A DNA stretch of 64,000 nt. It comes from RPQJ01 sp963732375 (GTDB lineage Bacteria; Pseudomonadota; Gammaproteobacteria; Steroidobacterales; Steroidobacteraceae). Below the pieces are notes generated by a model. The model ran no database searches. It was given only the letters and a program-made list of their open reading frames with translations, and had not been told where the DNA came from. Of the stretch, positions 33,837 through 42,222 are shown in pieces (the stretch's first letter is position 1; each line of letters opens with the position of its first letter). Both the position numbers and the translations under genes were made by a program. The stretch is taken from assembly GCA_963732375.1 (NCBI GenBank), contig CAVSZE010000014.1, positions 157,354 to 221,353 of the forward strand, in the 5' to 3' direction.

Positions 33837-34430
33837 ATGGCCGCCAGCCAGAAGCGTGTCACGAAGTCCCAGGCCGAAGATGCGGTCCGCACGCTGTTGC
33901 GCTGGTCCGGCGAGGACCCCTCACGCGAGGGACTGCTCGAGACGCCGAAACGCGTGGTCGAGGCCTACAAGGACTGGTTCTCCGGCTATACGATCGACCC
34001 GCGCGAATACCTGGGGCGCACGTTCGAGGAGATGGCCGGCTACGACGAGATGGTCGTGCTGCGGGACATCGAGTTCGAATCACACTGCGAGCACCACATG
34101 GCGCCAATCATCGGCCGCGCGCACGTGGGCTACCTGCCCACCAACAAGGTGGTCGGCATCTCGAAGCTCGCCCGGGTCGTGGACGTGTTCGCCCGGCGCT
34201 TCCAGGTGCAGGAAAAAATGACTGCCGAGATCGCACGCTGCATCAGCGACGTGCTGAAGCCGCGCGGCGTCGGCGTGGTGATCGAGGCGGTCCACGAGTG
34301 CATGACGACGCGCGGCGTCCACAAGCGGGGCGTGTCGATGATCACCAGCAAGATGCTCGGCACGTTCCGCAGCGACGCACGCACGCGCGCGGAGTTCCTG
34401 ACCTTCATCGACATCCGCGACAGGAAGTAG
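33837..34430 (+). CDS. folE: GTP cyclohydrolase I
   Basis: A 197-residue enzyme converting GTP to 7,8-dihydroneopterin triphosphate, the first step to folate and tetrahydrobiopterin. Zinc ligands are visible in FESHCEHHMAPIIG and in VHECMTTRGVHK. GVSKLARVV-like VVGISKLARVVDVFARR and the C-terminal ARTRAEFLTFI are diagnostic. GAGGGAG stands before the ATG at 33837. The esterase gene follows after five bases, suggesting co-transcription. Confidence 0.95.
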   Translation: MAASQKRVTKSQAEDAVRTLLRWSGEDPSREGLLETPKRVVEAYKDWFSGYTIDPREYLGRTFEEMAGYDEMVVLRDIEFESHCEHHMAPIIGRAHVGYLPTNKVVGISKLARVVDVFARRFQVQEKMTAEIARCISDVLKPRGVGVVIEAVHECMTTRGVHKRGVSMITSKMLGTFRSDARTRAEFLTFIDIRDRK

Positions 34431-34435
34431 CCGCC

Positions 34436-35551
34436 ATGGCAAGGAAGCAACCCCTTCGAAACGCCGGCACGGTCGTGGTGCTGGAGCACCGCTCGTCGAT
34501 CCTGGCCGACAACCCGCTTGGTGACCCGGCGCAGCGCAAGCTGGCGGTGTGGCTGCCGCGCGAATATGAGGAACGCGACGGGGGACCGGGCCGGCGCTTC
34601 CCGGTGCTGTACGACCTGGTCGGATTCACTGGATCCGGGATGGCGCACCTGAACTGGCGGCCGTTCAACGAAAACGTCGCCGAACGCGCCGCACGACTGA
34701 TTCGTGACGGCAGCATGGGCCCGGTCATCATCGTGTTTCCGGACTGCTTCACGTCGCTCGGCGGCAACCAGTACGTCAATTCCTCCGCGATCGGCAACTA
34801 CGCGGACTACCTGCTCGAGGAGATCATTCCATTCGTGGACCGCGAGTTCCGTACGCTCGCCTCACGCGAGCACCGCGGCTGCTTCGGCAAGTCCTCGGGC
34901 GGATACGGCGCGATGATCCACGGCATGAAATACGCGAGCCACTGGGGCGCGGTGGCAAACCACTCGGGCGATGCCTATTTTGACTTCATCTACCGCGCCG
35001 ACTGGCCGAACACGCTCAACGAACTCGCCAAGTATCGCCGCCCGCCGTGCAAGGCCGGGCCGGTGGCGCCGCCCCGCAACACGGCTGCTGAGCGCGGGCT
35101 CGGCGAGGGCCTCGACGACGGACGCGTGCAGCGTTTCCTCAAGGCCATGTGGAACAAGCCGAAGCTGAGCGGCAAGGAAGTGCACGCCATCATGAACGTC
35201 TGCATGGCAGCCACTTACGATCCGGATCCTGCCGCCTCACTCGGGTTCCGACTGCCGTTCCACCTCGACACCGGCGAGTTGATCGAGGGCCGCTGGAAGC
35301 ACTGGCTCGAGCACGACCCGGTCATGCTGGTGAGTAAGCACGCGCGAAACCTGCGGCGACTGCGTGGCCTCTACATCGACTGTGGATGGCGCGACCAGTA
35401 TCACATCCACTTCGGTACCCGGCAGCTGTCGCGCCGCCTCGCCGCCGCACGCATCGCACATCGCTACGAGGAATTCGACGACGACCACTCGGACGTCGAT
35501 TACCGGATGGAGACCAGCCTCCCGTACCTGTACAAGGCGCTGAAACCCTAG
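34436..35551 (+). CDS. Alpha/beta-hydrolase esterase (esterase D-like)
   Basis: A 371-residue cytoplasmic hydrolase of the putative-esterase/esterase-D family. The nucleophile is the second Ser of GKSSGGYGAM, and the oxyanion side is formed by PVLYDLVGFTGSG. The acid/His pair should come from YIDCGWRDQYHIHFG and FDDDHSDVDYR. No signal peptide is visible. It starts five bases after folE. Relatives range from S-formylglutathione hydrolase to enterochelin-esterase-like proteins; the substrate here is unknown and no link to pterins is evident beyond position. Confidence 0.8.
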   Translation: MARKQPLRNAGTVVVLEHRSSILADNPLGDPAQRKLAVWLPREYEERDGGPGRRFPVLYDLVGFTGSGMAHLNWRPFNENVAERAARLIRDGSMGPVIIVFPDCFTSLGGNQYVNSSAIGNYADYLLEEIIPFVDREFRTLASREHRGCFGKSSGGYGAMIHGMKYASHWGAVANHSGDAYFDFIYRADWPNTLNELAKYRRPPCKAGPVAPPRNTAAERGLGEGLDDGRVQRFLKAMWNKPKLSGKEVHAIMNVCMAATYDPDPAASLGFRLPFHLDTGELIEGRWKHWLEHDPVMLVSKHARNLRRLRGLYIDCGWRDQYHIHFGTRQLSRRLAAARIAHRYEEFDDDHSDVDYRMETSLPYLYKALKP

Positions 35552-35745
35552 CCTGCTACGGCAGCACCCCCTTGATTACCCGAGAAACGGGTCCAACTCG
35601 ACCGAATGCAGAAGCCGTCCTCGAAACTGCTGGGCCTCGCGACCGGCGCGTACGCGACGCAACGCTCGCCGCGCGGAGGCGTTGCGGAAGCGCGGTTCCG
35701 CGCTCGAGACCGTCGAGACGCTGAGGACAAAGGGCTGAAGTCCGC

Positions 35746-36624
35746 GTGACCGAACTCGATCCCGTTGTCGTCTACCGATCGCACTGGCGCCCGTATTGCC
35801 AGGAGCGGGCCTTCATGCTGCACGCGGTGGGAATCGCATCGCAGCTCGTCTCAGACGGACGATATTGGATGCTGCTGGTGCAGCCCTCGGACGCGCCGAC
35901 GGCGGCAGCGCAGTTACAGCGCTACGACTTCGAGAACCCGCCCCGTCGCCGGCCCGCGGAACCCGACCCGCCGCACCGCGGAGCGTGGCTGGGCTCGGCA
36001 GGCTACGCCGCGGTCATGCTGCTCGTGGCTTACCTGGCGGGCGTCGGCGCATTCGATGCGAACTGGCTAGACGCGGGCGCGCTGCTGTCAGGCTCGGTTC
36101 GCAACGGCGAAATCTATCGAGCCGTGACAGCGCTGACGCTGCACCTCGACGTCGGGCACTTGCTGGCCAACCTGGGCTTCGGAACCGTGTTCGGCCTGCT
36201 GGCGGGCCAGTTACTCGGGCCTGGCGTCGCCTGGGCCTCGATCCTGGCGGCCGCCGTAGCGGCGAACCTGCTGAACGCCTTCATCCAGCCGGAGATGCAC
36301 GCGTCGGTGGGTGCGTCCACGGCGGTGTTCGCGACGCTGGGAATGCTGGCCGGCCTTGAATGGCGGCAACGGTCGATCGCCCCCGAACGACGCGCGCAAC
36401 GCTGGGCGCCACTGGTCGCGGGCGTATTCCTGCTTGCATTCACCGGTAGCGGTGGTGAGCACACCGACGTGCTCGCGCACCTGACGGGATTCGCAATGGG
36501 TATCGGTGCAGGCGTGGCACACGCGACATGGCGGGCAGCGCGCGGCGCTGTCGCGCAGGTCATTGCCGCCCTGGTGAGCCTGCTGGCGATCGGGGCAGCC
36601 TGGTTGATGGCGCTCGGCTCGTAG
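35746..36624 (+). CDS. Rhomboid-family protein with N-terminal cytoplasmic extension
   Basis: A 292-residue protein. About 80 residues of soluble sequence with a paired Cys/His-poor fold precede six to seven membrane helices. The dyad is Ser191 in VGASTAVFA and His245 in VLAHLTGFAMG, and LDVGHLLANLGFG corresponds to the oxyanion region. GAST replaces the usual GxSG, so activity is likely but not certain. The GTG at 35746 opens the conserved-looking N-terminus. The 194 bases before it contain nothing I can identify. Confidence 0.82.
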   Translation: MTELDPVVVYRSHWRPYCQERAFMLHAVGIASQLVSDGRYWMLLVQPSDAPTAAAQLQRYDFENPPRRRPAEPDPPHRGAWLGSAGYAAVMLLVAYLAGVGAFDANWLDAGALLSGSVRNGEIYRAVTALTLHLDVGHLLANLGFGTVFGLLAGQLLGPGVAWASILAAAVAANLLNAFIQPEMHASVGASTAVFATLGMLAGLEWRQRSIAPERRAQRWAPLVAGVFLLAFTGSGGEHTDVLAHLTGFAMGIGAGVAHATWRAARGAVAQVIAALVSLLAIGAAWLMALGS

Positions 36625-36649
36625 CCACCGCCACGCGCCATGCAGGTCA

Positions 36650-37000
36650 CTAGTCCAGCTTCACGCGGACTTCGCCGTCCTTGACCGTGACCTTGTAGGT
36701 CCTCAGCGCCTTCTCGCTGCGCACGACATTCAGCACCTGGATTCCGGGCGGGAAGTTGGCCCAGTCGACGACTTTTCCGGTGCGGATATCGAAACGCGCC
36801 CGGTGGAACGGGCACTGCACCATCCGGCCTTCGATGATCTTGCCTCGCGCGAGCGGCGCGAAGACATGCGTGCAGGTGGCCTGCGTCGCGAAGAATCCGT
36901 CGGCGAGGTTGTACACGACGATCTTCTGGCCCTCGACGGTGAAGGCCTTCATCTGACCCCGCTTGATGTCACTCGTCTGGCAGACAGTGTGCAGTGTCAT
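36650..37000 (-). CDS. Rieske-type [2Fe-2S] protein
   Basis: A 116-residue stand-alone Rieske domain. Cluster ligands are Cys43-X-His45 and Cys63-X2-His66 with 17 residues between the pairs, as in the NirD/biphenyl-dioxygenase ferredoxin family. No membrane anchor or signal is present, so it is a soluble electron carrier. The ATG at 37000 has GGAGG five bases upstream. It is divergent from truC and convergent with the second rhomboid gene. No partner oxygenase or reductase is adjacent. Confidence 0.85.
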   Translation of the reverse strand: MTLHTVCQTSDIKRGQMKAFTVEGQKIVVYNLADGFFATQATCTHVFAPLARGKIIEGRMVQCPFHRARFDIRTGKVVDWANFPPGIQVLNVVRSEKALRTYKVTVKDGEVRVKLD

Positions 37001-37146
37001 GGCGCCTCCGGAGGATCGTGTTGCGGAGTCTACCGGGCGCGCGCACCCCACGCGAGGGCGACCCGGCCACGGCTACCGAAGCGCCCGCTCCCCGCCCAAT
37101 CAGCCGCCGCCGTTGTCCCCGCGACCCCGGCCGGCTAGCCTGCGGC

Positions 37147-37896
37147 ATGCTGCCGATTCTGTACCGGGACGAACGCATCGTCGTCGTGAACAAGCCCTCT
37201 GGGCTGCTGGTCCACCGCTCGCCGATCGACCGGCATGAGAGGCGCTTCGCGGTGCAGATGCTGCGCGACCAGCTGGGCCTGCGCGTGTACCCTGCGCATC
37301 GCCTCGACAAGGGCACCTCGGGCGCGCTCGCATTCGCGCTCGACCGGGAGATGGCGGCCAAGCTTGGCGCAGCCTTCGCCGACCGCGACGTCGTCAAGAC
37401 CTACCTGGCCGTCGTGCGCGGCTGGCCTCCGGAGTCCGGTGTGATCGACCACGAACTAGCGGCGGTTCACGACGAGTACGCGTTGCCCGCGGAGTCGACG
37501 GCGCGACCGGCGCGCACCTCATATCGCGGTCTCGCAACCGTCGAACTGCCGGTCCGCGTGGACCGCTACCCGACCTCGCGTTACGCACTCATGGAACTGC
37601 ATCCGGAGACGGGCCGGCGGCACCAGCTGCGACGGCACCTGGCGCACGTCTCGCACCCGATCGTCGGTGACTCCACCTATGGCAAGGGCCGTCACAACCG
37701 CCTGTTCGCCGATCTTTACGGCATCAGGCGCCTGATGCTCGCCTGCACGGGCCTCGAGTTCCGGCACCCGGCGAGCGGAGAGCTCATGGGCATCCGCGCG
37801 ACACCAGGCGACGAGTTCGAGTCCCTCGCCGCCCGATTCGGATGGCAGCTTCCATCCGCCGCGCCGGACGGCGACCTCAGCCCATCTTTTGCCTGA
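37147..37896 (+). CDS. truC: tRNA pseudouridine synthase TruC (RluA family)
   Basis: A 249-residue RluA-family pseudouridine synthase. The catalytic Asp54 is in AHRLDKGTSG, and the later LHPETGRRHQLRRHLAHVSHPIVGD is the substrate-binding block. Length, the short N-terminus lacking an S4 domain, and LPILYRDERIVVVNKPSG at the start fit TruC, which modifies U65 of tRNA-Ile/Asp. RluA or RluF assignments are less likely. The ATG at 37147 is preferred; the upstream frame has no support. The 3' end overlaps the convergent TPR gene by 20 bases. Confidence 0.85.
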   Translation: MLPILYRDERIVVVNKPSGLLVHRSPIDRHERRFAVQMLRDQLGLRVYPAHRLDKGTSGALAFALDREMAAKLGAAFADRDVVKTYLAVVRGWPPESGVIDHELAAVHDEYALPAESTARPARTSYRGLATVELPVRVDRYPTSRYALMELHPETGRRHQLRRHLAHVSHPIVGDSTYGKGRHNRLFADLYGIRRLMLACTGLEFRHPASGELMGIRATPGDEFESLAARFGWQLPSAAPDGDLSPSFA

Positions 37897-38539
37897 CCTT
37901 CGCCGTGAGCGCCGCTATTTCGGCGTGTCGCCCCTTGTCGGCCACCTCGCGCCCGGGGCGCGCCGGTGCACGGGCTGCTTTCTCCAGGTACGGCAGGGCC
38001 GTGGCGTACTCGCCCTGCTCGAAGAGAAAGTCCGCGTAGAAGTAGTTCGGATCGATGCCGTCCGGGTTGATCTTCAGCGCCTGCTTCAGCAGTTCACGTG
38101 CCTTGTCATGGTCGCCGAAGCCGATCGGAAACCCGGGAACTCGGTAGTAGAGCGTGCCGAGGCTGGTGTATGCCGAACCGTTGAGCGCCGTAGGGTCGAT
38201 TTTCAGTGCGGCCTCGAGGTTGCCGCGTGCTTCCTTCGCCAGGCCGAGCGCTCCGAAGCCTCCCTTGGCGCCCGCGTAGCTGCTCTCGACGATCCCCTCC
38301 CAGATCAGGGCCTCGGCGCGGCCGGAGTTTTGCCTGGTGAACGCCTCGGCGCGCTTCTCGAGCGCGTCGAATGCCTGCTTGCGTGCGTCGCCCGCAGGTA
38401 TCTCGTAGTTCACGTTGGCCCAGGCCTGCTGGATCGACAGCAGCTCGGAGTCGAATGCCGGGTCGGCAGGGTTTGCGGCCTGGCCAGCTGTCGATGCGAG
38501 CAGTACAACGGCACCGAGCAATATGCGGCGAATGATCAT
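37877..38539 (-). CDS. Exported TPR-type protein, last gene of the hemolysin/HDO operon
   Basis: A 220-residue protein with a signal peptide (MIIRRILLGAVVLLASTAGQA) and two or three tetratricopeptide-like helical repeats (for example LGLAKEARGNLEAALKIDP and HDKARELLKQALKINPDG). It should be periplasmic. GAGAGGA stands before the ATG. It begins 13 bases after the SDR stop, so it is co-transcribed with the thermostable-hemolysin, ligase, diiron and SDR genes. A scaffold or export role in that pathway is inference only. Confidence 0.75.
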   Translation of the reverse strand: MIIRRILLGAVVLLASTAGQAANPADPAFDSELLSIQQAWANVNYEIPAGDARKQAFDALEKRAEAFTRQNSGRAEALIWEGIVESSYAGAKGGFGALGLAKEARGNLEAALKIDPTALNGSAYTSLGTLYYRVPGFPIGFGDHDKARELLKQALKINPDGIDPNYFYADFLFEQGEYATALPYLEKAARAPARPGREVADKGRHAEIAALTAKVRQKMG

Positions 38540-38552
38540 TTGTGTGTTCCTC

Positions 38553-39371
38553 TCAGGTCCTGGGGGCGGCGACTGGCTCGGTGGCGTAGCGACGGATCAC
38601 CGGCAGCTGCTTGCGGAGTGCTCCGTCCACGAGGCCCGGCAGCACACCGTTCACGCGGGCGAAAAACTTCTCCGGCCAGCCGAGCACGGCCTCGGCGCGG
38701 CCGCCGACCAGCATGTCGCACACCGCCTTCGCCACCAGTTCCGGCGGGTCCATTGCGACCCCGAGTTCCTCGTTCATGCGCTCGACCGCCGAGGTGTTGA
38801 TGCCGGTGCGCGTTGCACGCGGCGCCACGTAGTGCACCCGCACGCTCGTGTCGGCGAGCTCGCGGCGCAGTGCCTCGGTGAAGCCGCGCACCGCGAACTT
38901 GGTCGCCGAATAGACCGCGTAGCCCGGGTAGCCGATTGCGCCGAATACCGAGCCGGTGTTCAGGATGCAGGCTTCCGGCTGGCGTCGCAGGTGCGGAAGC
39001 AGGCCGTGGCAGAGATGGATCGGCGCCTGCACATTGATCGCAAGTGCCAGGTCCAGTTGCTCCGGCGGCTGGTCGTCGAACATCCGGAAGTGATTGATGC
39101 CGGCATTGTTGATCAGCACGTTTACGCCGCCGCGCCAGCCGGTCGCCTCGTTGCAGACGCGTTGCCTGTCAGCGGCGCTGGCCAGGTCGGCCGCCAGGGT
39201 GCCGACGCGATCGCCGTAACGCGCGAATCGCAGCGCCGCGCGGCCCAGCGCCGACTCGTCGCGATCGACCAGCAGCACCGATGCGCCGCGCTCGAGCAGT
39301 TCCGACGCGATCGCGCCGCCGATGCCGCCGCCGCCCCCGGTGAGGAGCGCGCGGATTGATGTGGGGCTCAT
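38553..39371 (-). CDS. Short-chain dehydrogenase/reductase in the hemolysin/HDO operon
   Basis: A 272-residue classical SDR. The cofactor motif TGGGGGIG is at residues 11-18 and NNAG at 88-91. The catalytic residues Ser141, Tyr154 and Lys158 (YSATK) are all present. The C-terminal part after residue 215 (VGGRAEAVLGWPEKFFARVNGVLPGLVD) is hydrophobic and may touch the membrane or a lipid substrate. It overlaps the upstream heme-oxygenase-like gene by four bases, and GAGGAG precedes its ATG. In this operon it probably reduces or oxidises an acyl-derived intermediate. Confidence 0.87.
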   Translation of the reverse strand: MSPTSIRALLTGGGGGIGGAIASELLERGASVLLVDRDESALGRAALRFARYGDRVGTLAADLASAADRQRVCNEATGWRGGVNVLINNAGINHFRMFDDQPPEQLDLALAINVQAPIHLCHGLLPHLRRQPEACILNTGSVFGAIGYPGYAVYSATKFAVRGFTEALRRELADTSVRVHYVAPRATRTGINTSAVERMNEELGVAMDPPELVAKAVCDMLVGGRAEAVLGWPEKFFARVNGVLPGLVDGALRKQLPVIRRYATEPVAAPRT

Positions 39372-40060
39372 GCGATTCTCCTCTGCGACTCCGCCGGCAT
39401 CGCGGGCGCCGCGATCGCATCAAGCGAGCGAAAGACGTGGCCATAGAGCCAGAAGGTCCCTTTCGCGCAGCGCACCACCGCCTCGCCGTCCTCCGGGTTC
39501 GTGAAGCGCTCGAGGATTCGCGCCAGGTCGTTGACGTGCTCCTTGTCGAGCTCGCCGTGGCTGCGCAGGTAGGTGAATGCGCGCGCGGGAAGGCCGAGCG
39601 CCGACTGGATGCGATCCGCCGCGGTGAGCGCCAGCGACACGCTGGTGCCCTCCAGCACGTGCACCATGCCGAAGAACCCGACCGGATTGCCGCGCATGAC
39701 CGTGTCGTACGCGTAGGCGATCATCGCCTCGGTCGCGACCGCCGGCCGCGACCGGGCGGCCGCGGCCCGGTCGCCGCCCGCGGCCTCGATGTCGTTCAGC
39801 ACCCACTCGTCGTGCCCGGTCTCTTCCTCGAGGTAGTGCAGCACGGGGTCGCGCAGCCACGCATGCCGGTCCGGAAGCCGCGAGCCAACCGCCATCAGCA
39901 GCGGCACCGTGTGGCGCACGTGATGCCAGGCCTGCGTCAGGAATGCGACGTAGAGCTCGCGCGTGACCTCGCCGGTCAGGCAGCGCCGGATAACCGGCGC
40001 CGCGAGCAGGAAATCGCGGTCAGCAGCAGTCTCGCGAGCGAGTTGCTCGTGCAATGTCAT
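39368..40060 (-). CDS. Heme-oxygenase-like diiron protein (HDO candidate; TenA/PqqC fold)
   Basis: A 230-residue all-helical protein of the TenA/PqqC/heme-oxygenase-like fold, often labelled 'iron-containing redox enzyme'. It keeps what looks like a full diiron ligand set: Glu80-X2-His83 (YLEEETGHDEW), Glu137 (HVLEGTS), and His168-X3-Asp172-X2-His175 (SHGELDKEHVND). This is the pattern of UndA/CADD-type oxidases, which cleave, desaturate or decarboxylate fatty acids or amino acids with O2. Thiaminase TenA would need a catalytic cysteine motif, which I do not see. It lies between an acyl ligase and an SDR. The reaction is unknown. Confidence 0.8.
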   Translation of the reverse strand: MTLHEQLARETAADRDFLLAAPVIRRCLTGEVTRELYVAFLTQAWHHVRHTVPLLMAVGSRLPDRHAWLRDPVLHYLEEETGHDEWVLNDIEAAGGDRAAAARSRPAVATEAMIAYAYDTVMRGNPVGFFGMVHVLEGTSVSLALTAADRIQSALGLPARAFTYLRSHGELDKEHVNDLARILERFTNPEDGEAVVRCAKGTFWLYGHVFRSLDAIAAPAMPAESQRRIA

Positions 40061-40073
40061 CGGTCACCTCTGG

Positions 40074-41564
40074 TCAGGAAGCAATTTCTTCGCGGTACAG
40101 GGCCTCGAGCAGCACGCCGTGGCGCTCCAGGACCTCGCGCCGGCGCAATCGGCCGTTGGAAGTCAACAGCCCGTTCTCGAGGGAAAACGGTTCATGCGCT
40201 CGCGCCCAGCGGCGCACTTGCGCGTAGACCGGCAGGCGCGCATTCGCGGCCCGGATCGCGCGGTCGAGCGTCGTGGCATCGGCACCATCGCGCGACGCGC
40301 TGACGATCGCGACCGCGTATGGCTGCGCCTCGCCGTGCACCATGACGTGGCTGATCGCGGGCTCGACGAGAATCTCGCGTTCGACCCACTCCGGCGCAAC
40401 GTTGCGTCCGAAGCCCGTGATGTACATGTTGCCGAGCCGGCCGCGTACGTACACGTAGCCGTCCGTGTCGATCTCGCCAAGGTCACCGGTCGCCCACTCC
40501 TCTCCCGGTCGGCGCGGCGGGTCGCCGAGATAACCGCGCATCGTGACGCCCGAGACCATCAGTTGCCCGTCGTCTCCGACGCGGACCCGCGCGTGCGGCA
40601 GCGGCCGTCCGACACTGCCCGGTCGTCGCGACCCGGGCGTATTGAGGCAGACGACGGAGGCGCACTCGCTCAGGCCGTAGCCCTCGTAGACCGGCAACCC
40701 GACGGCTGCCGCACGCTCGAGAAGCTCGACTGCGACGGGCGCGCCGCCAACGGCCACGAACTTCAGCGACGATGGAGCGGGCCAGCCGCGCTCAGCAGCC
40801 GTCACGAGCAGCCGCAGCAGCTCGGGAACGATGACCAGGCTGTCGGGCCGCGCACTCGTGACGCAGCCGAGCAGGCGCGCGACGTCGGGACCGGAATAAC
40901 TGATGCCGCTGGCTGCCGCGGACGGCAGGATCGTGCGCGCGCCCGCGAGCAGCGGAGCGTACACGCCACCCACGTTCTCGAGCAGTGTTGCGAGCGGCAG
41001 CAGGCAGAGGTGCCGCTCCACACCAAGGGCCGCCGTCGCGCCAAGCAGCGACTGCGCGACCGACTCGAGGTCCGCCGCACCGAGGCACACGCCCTTCGGT
41101 GCTGAAGTGCTGCCGGAGGTATACGTGATCTTGACCGTGCCCGGCGGCAATGGCGGGCGGGCCGCCGGGTCGAGTTGGCGGCAGAACATTGTGAGACCGG
41201 TGCGCCGGGAGACACCATTGCTGCGCCAGCCGGACAGCATGTCGCGCATTCGCTGCGGTTCGTCGGTGAGCAGGCAATCGATACCTGCATCATCAAGGGC
41301 GTGCTGGACCTGCTGCGGAGTGAAGTACCGGGGCAACGGCACCGAGGGCAGTCGCTGGAGATGCAGGGCAAGGTCTGCGACGGCCCAGTCGATCCCGTTG
41401 TCGGCGAGCAGCGCGAATCGCTCGCCGCGTCCCGTGAGCCACGCGCCCTCGTCCTCGAGCAACGCAACGAGCTGGCCGAAGGTGACCACTCGCAGCCCGT
41501 CATCAAGCGCGACCCGATCGCGCGCCGTTCGGCGCAGGGCGTCGAGCAGCGGGCTAGTGATCAT
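40074..41564 (-). CDS. AMP-dependent acyl ligase/synthetase in the hemolysin/HDO operon
   Basis: A 496-residue ANL-superfamily enzyme, shorter than most long-chain acyl-CoA synthetases. The ATP loop is ITYTSGSTSAPKGVC, motif A5 is YEGYGLSECASV, and the hinge region is TGDLGEIDTDGYVYVRGR. At the C-terminal A10 motif the usual lysine is replaced by Arg472 (LLTSNGRLRRREV). Adenylation may therefore be changed, or this may be a normal variant of this subfamily. It starts 11 bases inside the upstream thermostable-hemolysin gene and ends 13 bases before the HDO gene. It should activate a carboxylic, probably fatty, acid. Confidence 0.87.
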   Translation of the reverse strand: MITSPLLDALRRTARDRVALDDGLRVVTFGQLVALLEDEGAWLTGRGERFALLADNGIDWAVADLALHLQRLPSVPLPRYFTPQQVQHALDDAGIDCLLTDEPQRMRDMLSGWRSNGVSRRTGLTMFCRQLDPAARPPLPPGTVKITYTSGSTSAPKGVCLGAADLESVAQSLLGATAALGVERHLCLLPLATLLENVGGVYAPLLAGARTILPSAAASGISYSGPDVARLLGCVTSARPDSLVIVPELLRLLVTAAERGWPAPSSLKFVAVGGAPVAVELLERAAAVGLPVYEGYGLSECASVVCLNTPGSRRPGSVGRPLPHARVRVGDDGQLMVSGVTMRGYLGDPPRRPGEEWATGDLGEIDTDGYVYVRGRLGNMYITGFGRNVAPEWVEREILVEPAISHVMVHGEAQPYAVAIVSASRDGADATTLDRAIRAANARLPVYAQVRRWARAHEPFSLENGLLTSNGRLRRREVLERHGVLLEALYREEIAS

Positions 41565-42222
41565 GGCCAATCGTACTGAAGCCGCGGATGTCGCGGCTGT
41601 CGGGAAGGAACCCGGCGAACACGCGCGGATCGGTATCGTAGTAGCTGCCCCACTGGTCGGAGCCGAGCGCGACTCGCGTGCTTTCGGCGCGGGCGAGCTC
41701 AACCAGCGGGGCACCGAAGCCGAGCAGGATTTCGCGCACTGCGCTGGTGGCCGTGAATACGATCCATTGGTAGTCGTGCGCGAGCAGGTACGCCGGAAGC
41801 AGTGCGACCATCCGGACGGCTGCGCGACAGTTGGCACCGGCAAGGTTGCCGACCTCGACCACCTGCCGCCTGCCGATCGGGCAGCCCATCGCCGATGCGA
41901 TCGCCAATTCGACCGGCTGGTCCAGGTACTGCTCCAGATAGAGCGGGTGGTCGCCGGCATTGCGCAACCCGACCGCGCCTCGCAGCGATCCGGCCATGTC
42001 GCGAAACGACAGCAGAGTCGGCATGAAGCTAGTGACCGTCGCGTCGTGCTTGCGTACGAACGCGTCGCCGACGAATGACTCGATCTCGGCGCGCTCAAGG
42101 CTGCCGGTCTCCGCCGTCGCCAGGCGCAGGGAACCGCCCAGCGGCCGACGACACGCCGGACGCTCACGCGGCACCGAACGCAAGGACTCGGGCGCGGTCT
42201 CGACGGCTGCTGGATCGTTCAA
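41554..42222 (-). CDS. Thermostable-hemolysin-family protein
   Basis: A 222-residue protein of the thermostable hemolysin family, named after Vibrio delta-VPH. The conserved centre is visible as SFVGDAFVRKHDATVTSFMP, YLEQYLDQPVE and VVEVGNLAGANCRAAVRMV, then DYQWIVFTAT. The arrangement looks like a GNAT/acyl-homoserine-lactone-synthase-like acyltransferase rather than a pore-former, but that is my inference. The start is a TTG at 42222 with GGGGAG seven bases upstream. No signal peptide is present, which also argues against a secreted toxin. It is the first gene of the five-gene operon. Confidence 0.82.
   Translation of the reverse strand: MNDPAAVETAPESLRSVPRERPACRRPLGGSLRLATAETGSLERAEIESFVGDAFVRKHDATVTSFMPTLLSFRDMAGSLRGAVGLRNAGDHPLYLEQYLDQPVELAIASAMGCPIGRRQVVEVGNLAGANCRAAVRMVALLPAYLLAHDYQWIVFTATSAVREILLGFGAPLVELARAESTRVALGSDQWGSYYDTDPRVFAGFLPDSRDIRGFSTIGHDH

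Noticed and set aside
39368..40060. TenA thiaminase II for thiamine salvage
   Set aside because: No thiamine genes nearby and the residues form a diiron ligand set rather than the thiaminase Cys site.
41554..42222. Secreted pore-forming toxin
   Set aside because: No signal peptide or amphipathic pore region; it is encoded in a metabolic-looking operon.
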